Source: Desmodesmus armatus (taxonomy: Eukaryota > Chlorophyta > Chlorophyceae > Sphaeropleales > Scenedesmaceae). Taken from it: a DNA stretch of 64,000 nucleotides. Shown one piece after another: positions 24,501-36,900 of the stretch; position 1 is the stretch's first letter, and every line of letters begins with the position of its first letter. The stretch is taken from contig VIIQ02000138.1 of assembly GCA_007449985.2 (NCBI GenBank), positions 186,001 to 250,000 of the forward strand, written 5' to 3'. The notes beneath the pieces are model-generated. The model was given only the letters and a program-made list of their open reading frames with translations, did not search any database and was not told the origin of the DNA. The position numbers and the translations under genes are program-made.

Positions 24501-26312
24501 TGGGCCAACATCGATGGCTTGGTGAACTTGTTGTCCAAACTGTGCTACCCTCAGGCATGTGGGGACTCATTCCCACACCCACACTGCTCCTCTCCTTTGG
24601 TGCTGTTGGCGCGTGCAGCAGGGCCGGGATCCACAGTGGGGCGTCGGCTTCACAGCCTGCTGGCCACCATGGTCAAAGTCAGTCGGTGTGGCTTGCTTGA
24701 GGTGACTGCACGCCTGCAGAGCCGTGGTGCTGCTGCTTGTGTCGCCTCGACGTGGCTCGCTGGTGCTGCAACTTTGCAGACTGTGGAAGCAGCAGCAGGA
24801 GAGGCAGCAGGTTGCGACAAGGGCCCCCTGAAGCATGCAGCTGCCCTTGACGTGCTGTCGAGTGTGGTCATCATGGGCAACTGCTGCATGGTGTGGGCTG
24901 GGCAGCTGTTTGCAGCCAACGTTGCCCATGAGAAGCAGCAGCAGGAGCAGCAGCAGGAGCCCTGCAACAGTCAGGAGCAGCACCAGCACTTCTGGCAGTG
25001 TGAGGTGTCCCAATGGGGTGCGCTCCTATTGGGTGTGCAGCAGTGGCTGGCTGCTGGCACCACATGCGAGCAGCTCGCCACTGCTGGCTACAAGCCTCAG
25101 ATGGTGCTGGAGCAGCTGCAGCAGCTGCTGGCCACATGCCAGGCCATGAGCTACAGCCCCTCTGACACAGCAGCACTGCAAGTGGCAGCTCAGCAGTTCC
25201 AGGCCACTGGGCTGGCCTTGTGCTCCTTTGTTGTGCCCTGCATGTGCAACAACCCTGGTTGCACAAGCTTTGCAGGGCTGTCGGAGCTGGCGTCAGTGTC
25301 GGGGCGCAGCTGCATTTGCGCTGGCTGTGGTGTGGCAAGGTATTGTGGACGCCCATGCCAGCGGGCAGCCTGGAAGCAGCACAAGCCTGTGTGTGGGGCG
25401 CTCGGGGCAAGTTCTGTCGGCATGTCTGGTGGCCGACCAACTGCAGGACCCACAGCCCCAAGCACCAGCAGCTTTGGGGTGCAGCCTAGCATGGTTGGCA
25501 GAGCAGCTGCAGGCACCAGTGCCCCGGCAGCTGCAGCAGCAGCAACACCCAGTTTTGCGTTAGGGTCAGCTGGCAGCACAGCAGCAGCAACGCAAAGCAT
25601 TGCCCCCATGGCCTTTGGTGCTGGCACCAGCACACCTGCAACTGCAGCACTCCCAAGGAATCAATGGCCCAATGTTGCTTCAGACAAACCACCAACAGCA
25701 GCTCAAAGCCGTGCTGGCTTTGCATTTGGCGCTGCAAGCAGTTCTCACGCAGCAGCAGCACAGAGCAGTGTTGGGTTTGCCTTTGGCGCTGCGAGCAGTG
25801 CTCCATCAGCAGCAGCACAGAGCAGCGTTGGTTTCACTTTTGGTGGTGCCAGCAGTGCTCCCGCAGCAGCGGCACAGAGCATTGTGGGGTTTGCCTTTGG
25901 CGCTGCACGCAGTGCTCCAGCAGCAGCAGCACAATGCAGTGCTGGGTTTGCCTTTGGTGCTGCATGCAGTGCTCCAGGGGCAGCAGCAGCAGCACAGGGC
26001 AGCGCTGGCCTCACTTTTGGTGGTGGAAGCATTGCTCCAGCATCAGCAGCACAATGCAGTGCTGGGTTTGCCTTCGGCGCTGCGAGCAGTGCTCCATCAG
26101 CAGCAGCAGCAGCCCCGAATGCGCCCAGCTTCGTGTTTGGTGCAGGCAGCACAGCTTCAGCAGGGTCTCCAGGCCCTGGTACATTTGGATTCAGCGGCGC
26201 AGGCAGCACGGCTGTGGGTGCAGGCGGCACTCCTGCCTTTGGCTCTGCCTCTCAGCCTGGGCAGCCCGGCACAGCAACAGCAGCTGCTGCTGCTACATGT
26301 CCAACAGTGTGA
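21560..26312 (+). CDS. MYND zinc-finger protein E with FG-nucleoporin-like tail
   Basis: Exons 21560-21748, 22023-23123 and 23643-26312 join in frame to 1,319 residues, the longest of the cluster. The start MATAAVASW aligns with D. The MYND finger at about residues 958-1010 is intact (CNNPGC, CICAGC, YCGRPC, HKPVC). Unlike its paralogues it continues for about 290 residues in a low-charge Ala/Ser/Gly tail with 12 FG dipeptides. Seven of these are FxFG (FAFG, FTFG, FVFG). A core of roughly 19-residue repeats of the form GFAFGAASSAPSAAAQSSV makes up much of it. Such FG spacing is the hallmark of nucleoporins that line the nuclear pore and bind transport receptors. Whether this tail works that way is inference. 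The last exon stays open through the whole repeat, so the tail is probably translated. Confidence 0.87.
25703..26130 (+). repeat. 57-bp coding minisatellite (FG repeats)
   Basis: Six to seven imperfect units of about 57-63 bp each encode one FxFG (or LTFG) motif plus an Ala/Ser/Gln linker in the last exon of gene E. Length differences are whole codons, so the frame is kept. Confidence 0.85.
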
Positions 26313-27000
26313 CTCATGTCGCAGCCAACATCGTGGCGCGTACATACAGAGGATGCACATGGGTTGGTGTGTGCCATATATGTGTCCACACAGTGGTGTG
26401 GTTGCTGTGATTAGTTCTTGTGAGACCCAGGCCTGCAGATTCAACCAATCAATCACATAATGTTCACAGAGGGTGGGTCAGCGGCCTGGTCGTGGGATGC
26501 ATGCACTTTGTGAAATCTCTAGCCTCCTGCGGGCATCCTGCAATGTTTTGTGGTTTGTTCAGGTCCTGGTTTGGTGAGTTATCAGCCTTGACATTGCAGC
26601 TCCAGACTGTGTTGTGAGTGAGGCATCAATTGTCACGGGGTGGAAGGGATCCCAGCAAAGTGAGAATGTTGGACTGGTGCCGTACAGCATGCCTGCTGAC
26701 TGTGAGGATCCACATGTCATTCTTGACTGGGAGCATCTGTGAGACAAGGTTTGGCACTTGGGACTGCCACACAGAACACAACATGCCAGCAATGTGCTGG
26801 TGGCCGGTCCCAAGGCTCTCAGTTGAGACATGGCCAATATGCGTTGGTTGTAATGGCAGCAGGGGTTGAGTAGCCAGAGCCTGCTGCATGTTTGATCTTT
26901 GCCCTGATCTGCAACATGGTGCCTGCGTGGTTCCTGCAGCTGTGCTCTGCTTGCTGCTTGGCGTACTTGCGCAGTGCCCTTCACCATGCATGCAACACCT
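26313..27000 (+). repeat. 3' flank of gene E (copy of gene D 3' flank)
   Basis: It matches the D 3' flank block by block (see 20,300-20,870) with an extra stretch at about 26,610-26,780. It contains no supportable gene. Confidence 0.7.
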
Positions 27001-27925
27001 GCATAGACTGGTCAGCGTGATTCAATGCATTGTAAAAGCCACACTGTCAGTATGTGATATCAGATCCCATTCTCCCACTAATTTACACGCCCTGCAAACT
27101 CAACTCAGTGCCACTGATCATGGTCAGTGCTGACAGACAAGCAAACACCAACAGCCTGCTGCTGCTCAGATCAGTACACTGCTGGATCCAAGCTGAACCA
27201 AGAAGCTGAACTTGCACCACCCATACCCTGGCTAGACGCCATGCCAGCACTCAATACGAATGCTGGCAGCAACAAAGCTGCACAAACTTGTGTCACACAG
27301 TATAGTGTGCATGCGCCAAGTCCTGCGGAGTGCACTCCTGTGTATGCTTGCTGCTAGGAGCTGCTACACCCATCTCTTTGGGGGACAACAGCCGACAAGA
27401 TTGTGGTTAGTACAGGCAGGCAGGCATGGCTCCTGCCTGCCCAGAAAAAGCACAAAAGCGCTGGCTCCTCTCACACATGCACACGCGCCTGTCGGGGCAG
27501 GTACGGCTGAGAGGTACACAGCCTGCACCTGCCCCAACAGATTTGGGGCTGGGGTTGATTGCAAAGAAACCCCAGAACCCTGGACCCCGTCCAGTCACTC
27601 TTAGCAAGGGTTGACTCAATATGAGGCAGCAAGGCAGCCTCGGATATATCAGAGTCCCTTGACAGTCACAGAACACACATGCCACGCTCAATCTCTTCTC
27701 ACTGGCTGCAGGCTCGCGCAGCCATGCGAGCAAAAATAAGCAAAAACCAGACACACAGACAAGCAGCAGCAGCACATGGCCCTACTACCCAGAAGCATCA
27801 ACACCACAACCAAGCAAGCAGCCAGTGCTGCTTTCACTCAGCAGACAGCAGCTCCAGTATTGCAGGCTGCAGGACAGCCACCATGCCAAACCTATCCAAG
27901 CTCCAAGCTAGTAGGTTTGGTTGGT
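27001..27925. other. Convergent intergenic region between gene E and glutamate synthase
   Basis: It should contain the 3' UTR of the minus-strand glutamate synthase gene. Besides two inverted repeats (one listed separately; the other near 27,416 with 9-bp arms gcaggcagg/cctgcctgc), I see no coding signal. Confidence 0.5.
27489..27540. repeat. Inverted repeat, 14-bp arms
   Basis: Arms at 27489-27502 and 27527-27540 (ctgtcggggcaggt and its near-perfect complement, one mismatch) enclose 24 bases. It lies downstream of the glutamate synthase stop codon and could form a stem in the 3' UTR. Function unknown. Confidence 0.6.
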
Positions 27926-30900
27926 TTATGCTGTGGCTGCAACCTGCACAGGTGCGCTGGCTGCTGCTGGCTGCGTCACAGTTGTGTCAGCAACGGCAGG
28001 GTTGGCCTGAGGAGAGTTCTTCTCAGCTGCAGGAGCAAAACACATAGCAAGAGAGAACAGCAGTGGAAGTCAGGACTACTTTTCTGCAAGCTATAGGTAC
28101 TCGCAACGCATGATGCCAAAGCACATGCTGGTTCTGTTTCAGCACTGCAGCTGCAGAGGGCGGTGGATCAGGATGTGCCATTCCTACTACCATCTTGTGT
28201 TGTCACCACATCACTGCGGGCACCTCATGCAAAAAACGCTCCCGCTTTCTGAACCAGCACAGAACCCTAGCACTCACCAGGGGGCACAATCTGCCAGAAC
28301 TTGGCCTTGGCGTTGGCCCAGTCAGCCAGCAGAGCTGCTGCCTTCTTGCTGCCCGTCTTTGCCGCCTGCTGCTGGATCAGGCCCTTGAGCTGCGCCTCGC
28401 CTGCAGGAGTGATTACCCGCTGGATGGCCACAATCTCAGTGTTGACCTGTACGGCAACGGCCACGCAACACAACAACAGCAGTGTCTCAGCATTCAGCAC
28501 AAGCACACAATAGCTGACCAGGGGATTAGGTTCACACAACAGCACGCCTCCTATACACATCACTGTTATGCTGAGCCAAGCTGATGGAATTTCGAATACA
28601 GTCTCCACTAAGCCCAGTCTCCACTAAGTCTCCCCTAAACCCAGGCTCGAAACCTACCTTCTCAGGGAAGTCTCCCTCCTCGTCATAGAAGTATGCGAGG
28701 CCTCCAGTCATGCCGGCACCCACGTTACGGCCAACAGTGCCCAGCGCCACCACGCAGCCGCCTGTCATGTACTCGCAGCAATGGTCGCCGGTGCCCTCCA
28801 CCACCGCGTCAGCACGGCTGTTACGCACAGCGAAGCGCTCACCGGCGCGGCCGCCGACGAACAAGCTGCCACCTGCAGCACCGCAACAACAACAGACCAA
28901 AAGCATCTCATCAATTGTACAGTTACTCACATACCAGGTGATCCTGCTGCTCCCACCATGCAACTGCAAACGGCAGATTCACCACAGCTTGCCCGTGCTG
29001 TGAGGCAACCGTGCAAGCTGCACCACCTATATCCCAAATCCAAGCTGCGCAGCATGCCAAGGAACCAAAGCTCAAAATCGGGGTTGTAATCTTACCTGTA
29101 GCACCGTACAGGCATGTGTTGCCAACGATGGAGGCCTCCTCAGCCACAAAGCCAGCATCCGCAGGAGGCACAATCACAATCTCGCCGCCAGCCATGCCCT
29201 TGCCCACATAGTCGTTGGCCTCTCCCACCAGCTTCACGTTAATGCCGCCCGCCAGGAACACACCAAACGACTGGCCGCCGCTGCCGGTCAGGTTCAGGTT
29301 GATGGCGCCCTTGAAGCCTGCAGGATTTGAACGCGGGCAGCAGCAAAATGAGCAGTGCAAAAAAGGCAACCAACACAGACCCTATAACCTAATCACCCTA
29401 GCAACAACAGTAACACAGTGCAATAAATCCAACATAAAACCAGCCCTCACCTGAGTCACCGTAAGGCTTGGCAACAGCACCAGCAACACGGCCCAAAGCA
29501 GAGCGGTCGACGTTGACGATGTCATACGCCTTAGTCACGCTGCCCTGTGTCCTGATTGCCTCCTGCACCTCCTTGTCAGCCAGGATCTCATCATCCAGCA
29601 CAGGGCCGTTGGAGTGCACCGCCTGTGCCAGACGCACGCTGCTCTTGCCTGAGGGGCCGGCATAGGTGGTCAGGAAGCTGAGGTCCAAGCCGGCTGCACA
29701 GGGGTGGCAGGGGGCGGGCCAGGAAAGAGGAGCAGCAGAGGTCAGTGAAACAGCACAATACAGCCGATGTGCGCAGTAGCAGGCAGGCAGCAGCGCAGGA
29801 AAGGCCAGCACAACACTACCTGCTGCATCCACGGGTGCATGGGGCTCCTCAATGTCAGCGGCGCAGATGCCCTGAATCTACTACTAGCAGCTGTAACAAG
29901 CTGGTCGATCGTTATTCCAACCAGCAAGCAGAGCCCAGCTGTCTTTCTGTTGACAAGTGAGGCTTAGAGCTTACTTGTCTTGGCCAGAGGTGTGTCGCGC
30001 TGCTGCAGGTAGTCAGCGCGGCCGATGAGCTCATCCAGTGAGCGCAGACCCAACTGGGCCAGACCAGCACGCACCTACGGCAGCAACACACAACCAGGAC
30101 AACGCATGTCTGTCAGTCACGATGCAACTGGCAAAGTAGCCAAACTATACTGGCAGTGAAGTAGCTCTTCAATTGCCCACACATAGGATACGCTCCCGGT
30201 CTTCATACAGAGGAACCTCCCAAAGTGGGATACAAGCGAATACACCAACCGGATGATAAATAACAACCCAGCAGTTATGTCCCCACATGAAAGCTTCAGC
30301 CGCGGCCTCACCTCCTCAGCCACGAAGTGGAAGAAGTTGACCAGGTCAGCAGGTGCACCAGGGAAGCGGGCACGCAGCTCCTCACGCTGGCTGGCAACAC
30401 CCACAGGGCAGTTGTTGGTGTGGCACACGCGCGCCATGATGCAGCCTGGGAACAAGGGGCGAGGACAGGAAAGATCAGGAAGAAAACGAGAGTGAGCAAA
30501 GGACTCCACCCGCACACATAGGAACATGAATGGTGCATGCACCCCAAACACAAGATACCCAACACCCATGCAAATGCCATGCTGGCCCTCCATAAATGGT
30601 ACAGATGGGGATGAGCAATCACCTGTAGCGATCATGGCCACGGTTCCGAAGCCGTACTCGTCGGCACCCAGGGCTGCTGACATCAGCACGTCACGGCCGC
30701 TGCGGAAGCCTCCGTCAGCACGCAGCACCACACGCTCACGCAGCTCGTTGCGGGTCAGCACCTGGTGCGTCTCAGCAACACCCATCTGCAACGAGCATGA
30801 CACAGCACGCAGGAGCAGCAACAAGAATGGTCAACAAGAAGTTGTGTCAAAGAAGCAGCAGCACAGCTGATGAAAGAAAGCATGTTGAGAGTACTGCTTG

Positions 30901-33900
30901 AGTGTCTCGTGCTATCTAGGATGGAGGGATGCATGCACGACAGCAACAAGTACAGGAGGCTCCTGCTGTCACTGTGTGGGCCTGCACATGTTTTTCTTCC
31001 TGTCAGAAGAGAAGAGCAGAGCAGACTACAAGAAACACACAGCCCACACAGCAACACCAAGATGCCACACCTGCACCTGCCTTACTCGCATGCTCTCTGC
31101 CTCCTGCCCATGGCAGTTCGCAGCCGCCATGACTCACCTCCACTGGTCCACCAGCGTGCTTGATGCTGCTGATGGGTGAGGCTCCCGTACCGCCGTCGTG
31201 TCCACTGATCTGGATGACATCTGCGTTGGCCTTGGATACACCAGAGGCAACAACACCAATGCCGGCCTCTGCCACCAGCTTCACTGACACCTGCAGAAAG
31301 GAGGGATGTGTGAATATGTTCAGTGCCTTTGCATGCGAGTCAGAAGCGTTTTTCATTTTGCTGCAGTAGTTGTTGTGACAAAAGAGTCAACAGATGACAC
31401 GGCCGCCTGTATGGACTCATCTTTAGGAAGTGCCTCAATGTGCTTCACCTCCCTCTTGTGTGTACTGTGACGAGCTCAACTTGACATGGATGGATTTGAG
31501 ACAGATTGATCAACGGCCCCACAATCCAAACTCAACCTCTTCACCAGGTCTGAAGCACACACATGTGTATCTGACAGAACCCCACCCTCACCTTGGCTGC
31601 GGGGTTGATCATGTGCAGGTCATAGATCAGCTGGGCCAGGTCCTCAATGGAGTAGATGTCGTGGTGGGGAGGGGGGCTGATCAGGGGCACTCCGGGCTTG
31701 CTGCGGCGCAGGTTGGCAATGTAGGGAGACACCTTCTTGCCGGGCAGCTGGCCACCCTCTCCGGGCTTGGCACCCTGTGAACAAAGCGGCAAACATCATC
31801 GTGCAGTCAGTGCACATATGTAGGAAGGCGCGAGATCATATGTAACTGATAGGAGACAATATAAAGAGTGAGGGATGATGTCCGCCACACTTGTTGCCCC
31901 TCATAAGCAACTAGCAGACTCCCCTAGTGTGCACTCAGGCTTGTGGGAAGTAGCGACAGTCACACCCCTTCCTGCTACAGCAAAGAGCATGGCCATTAAG
32001 AACCTGCGTCAGCGGGTTACTCCGTGCTGACAAATGTCGACCGATGCTGCAAGCTGCGCCCTCTTTGCCGTCGACGGTCATCGAACCATTCAGCCGCCCT
32101 CCCTCACCTGTGCCACCTTGCAGCAAGCCGCTGCGTCACGTAACCGCAGCAATGCCAGCTACACCAGCGTTGAACCATTCAGCCGCCGCCCAGGGTTATC
32201 AGTTTATGAAGTTATGTGGTTTAGGGTTTTAGGTTATCCTCACTTTAGGGTTTGGGTTAGGCCGCCCTCACCTGTGCCACCTTGATCTCCAGCTGGTCAG
32301 CATTCACCAGGAACTCCGGTGTCACACCAAAGCGTCCACTGGCAACCTGCTTGATCTTGCTGGTGGCTGTGTCGCCATTCTCCAGGCCACGCAGGTATGG
32401 GAAGGAGGCGCTCTTGCCCTCACCATCGGCATCCTCCAGGGTTGTCCACCTGATGGGGTCCTCACCACCCTCACCACTGTTGGACTTGCCGCCGATGCGG
32501 TTGACGGCAACAGCAATGGTCTCGTGGGTCTGTAGGGTAGCAGAAAGGGGGGGGGGGGCGGTATGTATCAGTAGCATGTACGTTCAGCAGCAGCTGACAA
32601 GAAGCATGCTAACAAGCCTGAAAAAGCACACGCTGGGGAATCACACACCATACACATCCGCCCGGCCAAATGTGGACGCAGCAGGACACCTCACAAGGCA
32701 CTGCCAGTGCCGTCCAAGGTTCGTTCCATTTACACAAAATGGCTACCCACAGAAAAACTCTCCAGATCTCTACAACAGGGACTGACAAGTGTCAGCATTA
32801 CTCACCTCCCTGCTGATGGCTCCCAGGCTCATGCCACCAGTGCAGAAGCGCTTCATGATCTCTGCAGCATCCTCAACCTCATCAATGCTGATGGGGGCCT
32901 TGCCTGCAGGGGACACAAAACATACAGATGACGGTTAAGCTTCAGTGACAGGCTGCCACAAGGTTCAAGACAGGCCAAGACCCCCGCACCACAAACCCCA
33001 CAGTACCATCTGAGCCAATGGTACAAACGCACAGGAAAGATGCCCAGCATTGCCTCCACCGCGTACATTGTTGCCAGTACTAGCCAGCACGACCCACGAG
33101 CTCAATACCCCCTGCTGCTCGTCCTCCAAAAATAGACAGAACCCATGCTCTGCCCACCTGTTTCCAGCATCAGGCAGTCACGCAGCACGTGTGGTGGTGC
33201 AGAGTCAAAGTGTGCCATGTATGCCTCGTAGGCCGAGGGGTCTGCGGTGCTGCCGCTGCCCAGTCCGATGGCCTTGTGCAGCAGCTTGGCCATGGTCTGG
33301 TTGTTGGCGTGGTACTCGCCCTTGGAGCGGGACTGGATGAAGCCGTAGTCCTCAAGCTTGGTCAGAGCCTTGGAGGGGAAGCCCTTCAAACAGAGTTGGA
33401 AGAAGTGGGAGAAGGGGGGAAACAAGAGTAAGAAGGGGTGTGGGACAGGCAGGAAGCGTGGAAGCTGTCTGGGAACATGAACAGCTTGGTCAGTGGGAAA
33501 GCCCTTGCAGTATACGGACAACAGGAATGTGCGCCAAGTGTGATTGAGAGGGGAAGGGTGGAGGTGGCAAGGCAGGCCTCCTTTGCATGCTGGCTGTGTG
33601 CGGGGCAGCTGCAGGGGAGCTCACTCAGCTGGGTTCAACCTAGCAGTGCATCTAAAGTTGCTCGCAATTAACACAAGCCAAGACATACAATGCATGCATG
33701 TCCAAGGGGTTATACCCCTTGGACATGCCACAGCTGCTCACCTTGACCCAGAAGCTCTCTGCCTCGCGCTGCAGGTCAGCAAAGCTCATGCCACCGATGC
33801 GGCTCACACTGCCGGTGAAGGCTGCGTCCACGACCTCCCTGCCCAGACCGTAGGCCTCAAAGATCTGCAAAATTCAGTCACGGATGCAGTGACAAATGAC

Positions 33901-36900
33901 ATAGCGTCAGCTGAATGCCCGGAATATGATGATGAGAAGCCAGTGAACCACTCGCCAGCAAATTGCCTTGGGCGTGACGGTGTGCCATAGGCCTCTTTGG
34001 GGGGATGCAGGTACTGCAGGTCACGTGTCAAATCAAACAAATGTGTATACATGAACTAGCATGTGGTACACTTCACAGCAGCAGCCATAACAGTGATCAG
34101 CACCTGTGCGCCGTGGTAGCAGCCCAGCAGGCTGATGCCCATCTTTGACAGGATCTTGAGGATGCCCTTCTCCAGAGACTTCTTCAGGTTCTTCTGGCTG
34201 TCCTTCACACTGATGTCAGGGACCTGCAGTGACACACAGACATGTGCAGCAATAGTGGTCACAAAAAAGCCCCCCGAGTTCCAAACAGAGCATCACCAGT
34301 GACGTACAACCAAGAACAAAAGAACTGCAAATGCCGTGGGAGGAGGCCACAAGATGTCCAACCAAATCAGCTGCTGCCTGCTAGCCTGCCCTGCTAAAAT
34401 GCAATGACAAGGACTGCAAGCTGCGGCTGCAGACAACCTCCGGGTTGCCTCACATCCTGAGCTTTTGAAACCATACATACAGCCCCCTAGCACGATACAT
34501 ACAGCCCCGTGCACATGACCCACCTTGCCGCTCTTGACCAGGGACTGTGTGCGGCTGCTGAGGCGCCACTGCCTGGCAGTCTCATAGGCCAGGTAGGGGC
34601 ACAGGGCGTGGGCACCGTAGCCGATCAGCATGGCTGCATGGTGGGTGGAGAAGGCCTGGGCGGTCTCAACCACGATGGAGGTGTCGCTGCGCAGACCTGA
34701 CGCACGGATGAAAAGCAGCAACAGGGCCAGCAGGAGCATGCTATGTCAGTACATGGGTCAGCTAGTGACATCACATCCCAGTCTGGAAGCTGGATGTGAG
34801 GCATGCTTCAGGGCGCTGTTAAGGCAGGTTTTGCACAGTGGTGCCCTGACCTGTGCTGTACCACTGAAGTGGCCAGCCATAATGGAAACCTGTGCTGGCC
34901 ACAAACACTGACCACAACACCTCAGGGTGCGCAGAGGCCTGCAATGCTCTGCAATGCTGTATAGTGTTGTGGTGTCCAAGGCGTCGACTATTGCCAGCTG
35001 CCGCTCAAAGACAATGTAATTGTAAGCACTGCAGCACTGAAGCCATGCTCACCTGTGCGGATCAGGTGGTGGTGCACAGCACCGGTTGCCAGCAGCGCAG
35101 GGATGGGCACCTGCTCAGCCTGCATGCTGGTGGCAGCAGACCTGCACAGGCACACGGCAGACAGGCCAGAACCATCAGCACACACCACTTCACTGCAGCC
35201 TGCAGCTCAGATACATGTGTGTGTCGAGCTGATATGGTTGACTCCACTCAGAATGGGTGTCACATAGGCCACTACCATGTGCCTGCCACTAGACATCCTT
35301 GGACGACGCTCAGCACAGCTGCATGGCATGTCTTCCAGCCACTAACACACTGTGGCTTGATCTCATCCGCCAACTTTCTCAGAAAATCTCAAACACTCTC
35401 AGTTCAAACCTAACAAAACCCTAAGACTCACTTGTCGGACAGGACGACACACTGGCAGCCGGCCTTGACCGCTGCCTCCACGTCCTTGCACAGCTTGCTG
35501 AGTGCCGCCTTGAGTGAGTCCTTCTCCCCTGCTGTGAAGGTGATGGGGAAGGTCTTGCTGCCCAGGGTGGTGTCCTGGGCAATGGTGGCCATCTGGCTCT
35601 CAAGCAGGATGGGGCTGTCCAACAGCACCTGTTGAGGCAACACACAAAGACACCATGAGTGGTGCTGGCATGCAACCTGCAACCTTGCAGTGCGACTGCT
35701 GCAACTCTCCGTCTTACATTGCCAGCTGCCATCAATGCAGGCAACCAGTCCTGGACGATAATCTGTCACACATCCCAGCAGCGGCCCTCAGCCTGGCAAT
35801 CACTGCGCACCTGGCGGTAAGTGTCAGCTCCTGGCTGCAGCAGGTTGCCGCGTCCACCCAGGCGCATCTCAAGGCTCATGACCAGGCCCTCACGCAGGGG
35901 GTCGATGGGGGGGTTGGTCACCTGCACATGAGAGCAGTACAAGAAACACACATGTATCATTGCTTGCCACCCAGTGAGACTAGGCTGAAAGTGGGGTCAG
36001 GGGCTCCTCCAGTCCAATGATGCAAAAGTTATCTTCGTGCCAAGCAACTGCTGCCCGCATTATGACATATCCACCTGCCAGCTCAGGCTCTCATGCATAC
36101 AACTAGCCGGGATCATCCCTGTACACGTATGCAACCACTGAATAAGTCCACCCCGTTCGCAGCCCCTACCTGAGCAAAGCGCTGCTTGAAGTAGTCGTAC
36201 AGCATGTGGGGCTTGTCAGACAGCACAGCCAGGGGGATGTCATCACCCATGCAGTACGTAGGCTCAACACCTGTCGAAATGCGGCACACAAAAACGTCCA
36301 TACTTCACTCAACCGGTCTCTTTTTAGCACACCAATTGCTAGCCAACATGCTGACAATGCACTCCAGCTGCTTCAGCTGGTGCCTGGTTTACGCTCAGGG
36401 TACGCTGCAAACTGCCAGAAGCAAAGTCCACGACATCCCAGGTTGGCAAGCTGGCCCACAAGACCTGCCTTCCACCAAACTGCCCAGAATCTGCCCCAAA
36501 AACAATGCAAAAACCATGTTCATCCCGCCTTACCAGCAGATGCCATGCCCTCCACCACCATCTGTGCGTCCTCAGCTCCCATGCCGCTGGCTGCCTGCAG
36601 GCGCAGCACTGCTGATGTGTCCATCGCTGCCTCGCTGCTGTAGCTGGCAGGGCTGATCTCCTCAAGGCGGCGCAGGCTCTGTGCCAGCCACTCCTTGTAG
36701 GGCTGCTTGGTGGCAGCAGCCTTGCTGATGGCCGCGTTCTCTGTGCGCAGCAACAAACAGCACGAGGCAGCAGCAATCGAGCAGACTCAGATCGAACTGA
36801 AGTGCCTGAGTAGTGTTTGGTGTTATTTGTGCAGATGGGTGTCACTGCAATCCCCCGTCAACACCAAGCAAAATCAGCGACAGGCTCAGCACAGTCCCTA

